A stretch of DNA of 64,000 nucleotides from Scatophagus argus. Taxonomy: Eukaryota; Chordata; Actinopteri; Scatophagidae. The notes beneath the pieces are model-generated. The model searched no databases and was not told the DNA's origin. It was given only the letters and a program-made list of their open reading frames with translations. Shown in pieces: positions 57,240-64,000 of the stretch (position 1 is its first letter; the number at the start of each line of letters is the position of its first letter). The translations under genes and the position numbers were made by a program. The stretch is taken from positions 1,177,001-1,241,000 of the forward strand of contig NC_058512.1 in assembly GCF_020382885.2 (NCBI RefSeq). Direction: 5' to 3'.

Positions 57240-58147
57240 AAAGGCACATTTATTACGTCCAAGGTTTTCTTCATTCACATATTTATAACAAAAAGATATC
57301 TGACACAAAATGCCACCAGTCATTTCAACACACACACACTGATGGAGGACAGCTGTATTCAAAGAGGAGTGTGTGCGTTCTGCTCCACCCGTTGGCGGTC
57401 GGAGGAACAAATTCAGCTTCAACACTGGGATCCTTAGTGTTCAGGAAACAGCTGGAGGTCAGTTACACACCTTAACGAAGGCACTTTGGCAGTGAAACAG
57501 TGCAGAGAGCTTTTCTGCCCTCCAAGTTCCCTTGTCTTTGATACAGAAACGTGTCTTTAAAATGGCAGTAAAACGAGCCACCACAGTGAGAGTCAACCAC
57601 TGATGTCCTGATGAAGGATAAAATGTTTTGGACCCACACTGACGCTGAGCAGAATGAACGCAGGCTCGAGTGGGCGATCGCTTCAACGTGACGGAGCACG
57701 TGCACTCGCTCCGCCCGACGAGACCAAACAGCCTCAGCAATTCAGGAAGTAAACGTGCAGGAAGTCTTCATCTGAATCATTTAAACTCGTTTGTTTGTGT
57801 ACGGAGTTTAGCTTTTATTTGTTTATTCACATTAACACAGAGAGAGCTGAAGCTTGAGTCAAGTTTACTGGGATTCAAACTAACAGATTCAACTTCTAAT
57901 TACGCTAATCGATTCAGTTTTTCAGTGCAGTTCTTCATGTTACACAAACCAAATTCAAATCAAAGTCAGCTTTTCAAGGCAGCCTTTCAATCTGTGCAAC
58001 TGAAATGAATCAACCTGAGCAAAACATTTCTGCCCATAACGAGTCTTTGGTCGAGAGTTTCACAAACTTTACAGAGCAGAAAAACATGTGATATAAAACA
58101 CACTGAGCAGAACACCTTGTGACGGTGTTTCGGTGTGTGTGTGTGTG
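57240..58147 (-). other. scarb1: scarb1 3' UTR (predicted)
   Basis: Downstream of the stop codon at 58148-58150 in transcript sense. A minus-strand AATAAA is present near 57,249, which would set a UTR of about 900 nt; other signals nearer the stop (about 57,817) could give a shorter form. Confidence 0.4.
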
Positions 58148-61100
58148 TCAGTCCACGTCGTCTTGAAGGAGGGGGTCTTTCTCTTCCTCTGAAGTGCTCA
58201 CGTTTCCGTCTGATGTGATGCTGCCATCACCTTTACTTCTCTGTGTCAGGACCAGAACAAAGAGGTCGTTACGAAGATTTCAGGAGATAAAAGTCAACAA
58301 GTCCACATGCAGCTGAACACCGTAAAGAGAACAAAAATGAAAACTGATTTCCTCCTCCGCTTGCATTTTCTCATTTCATTTCTGACCTTTGTTTCCTGCT
58401 TATCATCCAGTTTTTGCAGACTCTTGTTTAACTTTCATGCATGTAAACATCCTGGATTCAGAAACCTGAACAGACGCCAGGAACTTCTGACACCTCATCC
58501 AGGTTTCTGACTGATCTTTGTCCAGAACATTGTCACAAAGCTGACAGGTAGGAGAACATAATGGAAGGAAAGAATAAATGCTCCTCCACACCTTCACACA
58601 GGACGTCCAGTAAAGAGCGAGTCCAGCACACACAGCAGAAGAACGCAAGCGCGTCCGATACTCTCACATCATGTGGAAACATGTCTGAACCTAAAGAGAC
58701 GTCTGAGTCTACGAGCGGCTGCACATCCTCAGTTTTCAGTGAACGGAGCTGTGAAGAAGCTTCCCCGTCCTCAAGCAAAAGAAGAAGCTCGGAGAAGTCC
58801 TTCACAGTAAGTATGAAATATTTGAATAAAGTCTTGAAGTTTAAAGTGATCTGGACATTAATATTCATTCATTAAGCCTCAGTCCACAAAACTAAACAAA
58901 GCAAAGTCACACTGAAGTGACAAAACTGCTTGTGAGGTAAAATTGTATCATCCGCCAAGCAAAACCACGTCAGGACAATTTTTGCTGTTTTAACAACTTT
59001 AACATCTCGTGACACACACGAGTTTTCATGCGATTTCTGCATGTGAAGCAGAAAATCTGGTTTTCCTGCAGCTTCACACACAAACAACAGGAACATTTAA
59101 ACATGCGTGTGCTTTAATGCTTTTGTGCGTGCACCCACCTGGATTATTCACCATATATTTCTCCTTTGTTTCATGGTCATGTGCATCTTTTATCAGCTCT
59201 TTATCGGAGACCTAAAAGGTGACCAAGCTGTCTTACACATCAGACAATCAGAAAGTACAAAATAAACTTTGATTGTGGATGTGTGGAAATATTAGAGTTC
59301 ATGCATTTTCTGGTGGTGATCCATTCGACCGTGCAGCTAATCAACAGGACATGCGATTGGTTAATTCATGGTCTTCTCAGTGAAACGTGAAGGCGTTCGG
59401 TTGGTTTGCCTCCTGACTCATTATTAGAATCTGAATTTAATGAGAAAGGAAGGATTAAAAGATGAGAAGGCCTTTGTTTGTGTCAACTACACTAAACGTC
59501 AAGTTCTTCATGATTCTTTAAACACATTCAGAGTCCAAGTAAGAAAAAATGAAGCAAAAACTCTTGCTGCACTGATTAGCCAAAAAGCTCCACTTCAAAA
59601 ATCAAGCAGACACCCAAAGTTCAAAATCACGTGACTATCAAAAAGCAGACAAAATGATTTGGATTCGGATGATTGAAACCACGTTGCTTTAGGAACTGAC
59701 AGTTTGACAAACCGCGGAGATCTCCAGCACTGTGGAAATCTGTGTAACCTTTTTAGCAGACGTCTGCAAACACAAAACATCAAAACCACTTTCAACCATC
59801 ATACTAAAACCCAGCAGGGCTCGTTTCAAAAACGAGGCAAACATGAAGCTACAGCCTGAGGCTAGCTAGGTTAGCTTGGTGCTAAGACTGGAAAAGGTGG
59901 ACACAAAATAAAAAACTCTTCATATCCTGTTTGTTATGCCGTGACGTTGGAGCGAGGCGAGCGTTTCCCCTTGCTATAAGCCTAAGCTAAGCTACGATAC
60001 GCTCTCCTTGTTGTAGCTTCATATTTAGCGAACAGACATGAGAGCGGTTGAGGTCGTCAACACTCCTCCAATGTCTGCACGCCACATACGAGGCTGGAAC
60101 AATAAGGCAGTTAGCTCTAAGTGAAAATGTGTCTTTCACGAAATGTCAAACAATTCCTTTTAAAAGTACTTAATAATTGTAAGTTAGGAAAGGCGTCGTT
60201 TTTTTTCCTATTTCCCAAACAGATGTTAAAATGTTTTCTTATGTTCAAGGTGCGTTAATGGAATCCAGAGATTCCCGTGTGTGTGTGAGGTCAACACAAC
60301 ACAAGACCTTTTCTTTGCTAATGAACACGACTGTTCGCTGTGTCTCAGCTGGTAGGACAAAAACATACGAGACCTGGCAGATGTTAACTCCTAACTTGCT
60401 TCATGCAGTCAGTGAAAGGAGATCGAGAGTGTGCAGGTAAAGTCTGGAAAGAAGAGAGCAAGAGTGACTGGCTGAGATGCTCTTGAACTTTTCAAACCAC
60501 TAACGATCTACGTTTTACTATCAATGTTAAAGTACGTCCACTACATCCTTATTGTCAGCGACTCGCACGCCGCTGCCAGCCTTCATATCAATCAGAGCAT
60601 CAGAGCGCAGACTCTCCTGCTCCCGTTTCCACATGTGAAAGTGTGACGTGCAGGTAATAAGACACAGCAGGCTGCATGCCGTGCGGCAGCTTTACCTTCG
60701 CTTTGTGAAGCACCACGGCGGCGATCGCTATCGTTGCCAGGCCGAGGGCGATGAAGCCATACTGCATGTACTCCATCACAGCGGGCAGAATCACCAGGTT
60801 TCTGTGGAAGGTCGTGAGGACTGGGCCGTCTATGTAGCCGCTCTGAGGAGGGAAGACACGGCAGTGAGGGAAAAACAGGCGGACTGACCCTTTAAAGCAC
60901 GGCACATAGTTTGAGACATTCAGATCACCAAATGTTGGACATATTTCACACAGCAGAGGAAAGAAAACCATTTCAGTGTACGGAGTCTGTCGGTATTAAA
61001 GTATTTACACAAAGTACGTTAATGCTGGATTTACTGCAGTTTTGACAGCAACAGAATGTAAACAAGTACATTTACTCAAGAGCAATTTTGATGTACTTTC

Positions 61101-61685
61101 ATGCTACTTTATGTGCCTCCTAATTTTAGCTTCAGTTACTTTCCATTAATACACAATACAATCAAATTCTAAATCAAGGACTTTTATTTTGGTGAACCAC
61201 ACGCTTGAGAGCCTTAATTGTGTGCTTTGTTTTACACTAAAACATTTTCACTACGATTTAATGCAGAAAAGTCACAAACTGGTGGCATCAGATGCCCGAT
61301 GTTGAAACAAAACCTTCGCTCTTCAACATACGATCAGGAAGCTGCGTGTAAACACAAATTTTTAACACACAATTTTAATACACAGAGTTACGTTTTAAAG
61401 TCATCGACTCACCTCCGCAAACCAGATCATCGGCATCACCACCTCAGAGATCTTGCCAGTTTGGCTACAAGGACAAGAACACTAAAGTTGAAACTGCAAG
61501 GCGGCGGCGGCCGTGAAGCAGGAAACGTCTCAAGACTTCGTAACAGTGAAGACATTCAAAACACAATGTGTTCTAATGGCATGACAGCAGCTCAGGGAAT
61601 CTTTTCCTTACTTAAATCCAGACACTCTCTTCATGTAGAGGTTGAGCTGCAGGCGGATGGACACATTCAGAGGGACGCCAGTTTG
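58148..61685 (-). CDS. scarb1: scarb1, scavenger receptor class B member 1 (last four coding exons)
   Basis: HDL/lipid receptor of the CD36 family, with two membrane spans and a large extracellular loop. Exons in transcript order: 61612-61685 (QTGVPLNVSIRLQLNLYMKR), 61413-61464 (QTGKISEVVMPMIWFAE), 60696-60842 (SGYIDGPVLTTFHRNLVILP then the C-terminal TM helix FIALGLATIAIAAVVL) and 58148-58240 (RSKGDGSITSDG...TSEEEKDPLLQDDVD). Phases agree and give 121 aa. SR-BI is preferred over CD36 or SCARB2 because the juxtamembrane pattern SG..G..L.TF...LV..P.VM.Y.QY matches it. Upstream exons lie beyond 64,000. The tail differs from the mammalian EAKL end and has an acidic dileucine motif (EKDPLL). Confidence 0.9.
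58561..58806 (+). other. Unassigned Ser/Thr-rich open frame in scarb1 intron
   Basis: Plus-strand frame of 82 codons starting at an ATG in good context (ATAATGG) right after an in-frame TAG, rich in Ser, Thr, Lys and Glu (PKETSESTSGCTSSVFSER), and ending at a consensus donor (TTCACA/GTAAGT). I recognise no family. It could be the first coding exon of an unknown antisense gene, or chance. No matching downstream exon in phase was found. Confidence 0.2.
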
Positions 61686-64000
61686 CTGGAAAAAATACAT
61701 AAAGCAACGTCACATGGGGACAAAATGGACCAAATGTCTACTTTGTGAGTTGGTACTGGAGCGTTGAAGTCTCCAAACAACTATAAAGAAAAATCCAGCA
61801 AACAAAAGAAGGAAATCCTCACGTGTCAGTGATTCCTATGGGGAAAAGAAAACTAACCAGCTTCAGCATCAAATCACAGACTAAACTGACAAGTCGATCA
61901 GATAAACGAACGAGAATTTTCTCAATTTTGTTTTCTTTCCGTATAAACGTGCAGGACACCGAACATTGAAATTACAACAGATGAAGGACTCAGCACGCAA
62001 ACTTATTCACCTCAGAAATAAACATGATGGTCTAAATGTTAATGATGGATATTTAACCAAGATGTCATCGAGCAAAAAGGCAAAACAACAAACGAGTACG
62101 CGACTGAAGTCGAGCTGCCACGACTAGTCGGGTCATCGGTCCAAAAACTAACTTCTGCCCTTCCAGCTTCGTGTACGTCGTGACTTTCTGACAGTAAACG
62201 AATCTTCTAAATGAGTCTTTGGGTTTTGGACCGTTTGAGGTTGGCTGGATGGACTTTCTTTTCATTTCTCTTACTGCCACAGCCTCTGGGCCTTCAGCTA
62301 CACAAACACTCAGCTCAGATGTTTTCCAGCATCCGGCGCACGAGAGCCGGAAATCAAGCAGTCACCTCGCGAAGCTGCAGGAAATGAAATGTCCTCGAGC
62401 CCCAGACAGCAGCGGTTAAAGGGGAAAAGTGAAGGACTTTCACAGCCACAGAAATGTGAGAGTCAGTGAAGTACACCTGAGTGACGCCGAGCCCTGCAGG
62501 GGCTTCCACCTGGCAGGCGTTACCTCCACTTAATTTGAGATAAGATAAAGTTTTATTGGCGGAGGTGGACATAAGCTGAACGTGTTTTCTGGAGCAGGTG
62601 ATGAGTTAAAGGCCGTTTGTCCCAGATTGTTCACTTTGTGTGTTTGTCCACACGTGTGAGGCCGTTGTGTAAGTGTTGTTCGTGTGTCACGTCCCCTTCT
62701 GACCAACCACAGACTCCCTCTGGACCGCCACAAGCCGCCAGCTGTTTGTGGACATAAACATCTCAGGTCATTTTCAGGTTTCAGAGATCCGCTTGAGCTT
62801 AACTTGTGCTGAAGTCAGCGGGATGAAGGCTGAGGACAAGTGACCGCAGCTGGTGGTCCGACTTGTTGTCTTTATGAAACACTGATCCAAAGGCCTGTGG
62901 TGAGCAGTCGTTACGAAACGCAGTCAGCAACAGGAAGCGTCTGAGGCTGAAGAGGACAGAAAGCCTCCTGCTATCAGCGTCGCCGTTCAAACAAGTCGCT
63001 CGCATCTTCACCGCCTCCCAGTCGCTTTCTGACCCGGAAAACTCACGACAAAGCGACAACAGTTCGATTCCCGGCCCATTTTTGTGCATCAGGGAAAAAA
63101 ACTTAAACGAAGCTTAAACGATGCCGATGATCACGTGACTCCCAGAGGAGAGCTGGAGCGACGAAGAGGTCGTAAGCTTCGTCACATTCGGACCCCTCGG
63201 CTTTGGAACGACCCCTTAAGAGACGCCGTCTGTGCTTTTTATGGACATTTTGGGTGTTCTGAGGTCACGCTGACGGTTTCCCTCACCTGCTCTCATCTTC
63301 GCTCGGCTCTCTCGCGTTTTACAGCCTTCCTCGGTTTCCTCATTTGTCTCGTCTGTGACGCGCTTTGGAAACTCTGCTTTTTAAAACATGAATTAGAAAT
63401 AAAGTGGTGATCGTGTTTCCCACGTGGCTCGACTGCGGCTCTTTTGTCCAGGTGTCCACCGGTGGACGTGAACATGGATCATCTGCTTTGCACGTTTCTG
63501 GAAATTTGGTTGAAACTTGCACAATATTTCAATGGAAACCTGAGTCATGACGGCCAGTCAGTCACCTGTCATGTCATCAGTTACAGCCTGGCGAGATGTC
63601 ATTTAATTATTAACTGGATAATCAATCTCATTCACTTGAGCTTTAATCTGCAGATAAAAAACTGTTTTGTTATCAAACCTGATGTTTTCTTATCGGAGCT
63701 GCAGGGAGTTTCTGATGACCCTTAACTCTCAAACAGCTGCAATTACAGAGCAATAACCCAATTTCCAATTACCTTATCAGCAGGAAGCCTGCAACCAGCG
63801 CCGCCGCCACCGAGCTTTACACCACCTGAGTTGCATAAGGAATTTGGAACGAGCTGATTTATGAGCGCGTTGCATCAAACTTATTGGTGTTTGTAGTTTA
63901 GCAAAGCTGCAGTGTACTTTAACTGTGTTTCTGTACAGCAATAAAGTCAGATAGCGTCGAGTTGATGGTGGGATTTCTCAGGGACACCAGCTTCAGGCCT
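61686..64000. other. scarb1 intron (no further exon seen)
   Basis: No exon matching the SR-BI ectodomain is visible on the minus strand here, so this is taken as one intron running past the window edge. Short ORFs have no motif. Confidence 0.5.

Noticed and set aside
58148..61685. scarb2 or cd36, suggested by the dileucine tail
   Set aside because: The ectodomain exons and the SG..G..L.TF...LV..P.VM.Y.QY juxtamembrane pattern are SR-BI-like; SCARB2 and CD36 differ there.

Overview
This window looks like nuclear DNA from a ray-finned fish, probably a percomorph teleost. It has intron-split vertebrate genes, many (CA)n/(GT)n microsatellites, and interspersed repeats of kinds I know from teleost genomes. 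No prokaryotic or viral gene set is present. All gene names come from translating exons and comparing them with family sequences from memory; exon edges were set by hand from splice signals and reading phase, and no database was searched.

Layout. (1) 446-15,480, plus strand: the 3' part of sez6l, a brain-type CUB/sushi membrane protein. Fifteen coding exons are present, covering three CUB and five sushi domains, the transmembrane helix and the tail ending EYEVSI; the 5' exons lie left of the window. (2) 18,177-20,480, plus: a polyubiquitin gene (ubc type) with TATA box, non-coding first exon, one intron and five head-to-tail ubiquitin units plus a terminal Asn. (3) 21,118-40,507, minus: an apparently complete slc4a5 (electrogenic Na/HCO3 cotransporter NBCe2) with about 26 exons in the main isoform. 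It also carries a duplicated membrane-segment exon, a frame-shifting cassette exon and a partial exon duplication. (4) 47,468-52,375, plus: complete tacr1 (substance P/NK1 receptor), 409 aa in seven coding exons. (5) 58,148-61,685, minus: the last four coding exons of scarb1 (HDL receptor SR-BI); the rest lies right of the window. Intergenic stretches hold repeats, MITE-like elements and no gene I can support.

The five genes do not form one pathway. Gene order is informative: in human, SEZ6L (22q12) and UBC/SCARB1 (12q24.31) belong to one ancestral linkage group, while SLC4A5 and TACR1 are together on 2p13-p12. Here the slc4a5-tacr1 pair sits between ubc and scarb1, suggesting a fish-lineage rearrangement.

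The best hunt result is the splicing architecture of slc4a5. Two adjacent 114-nt, phase-0 exons encode alternative versions of the same transmembrane segment (27 of 38 residues identical). Separately, a 103-nt cassette exon decides between a short tail, with the stop codon formed across the splice junction, and a 115-codon block ending in the PDZ-type motif ETIL.
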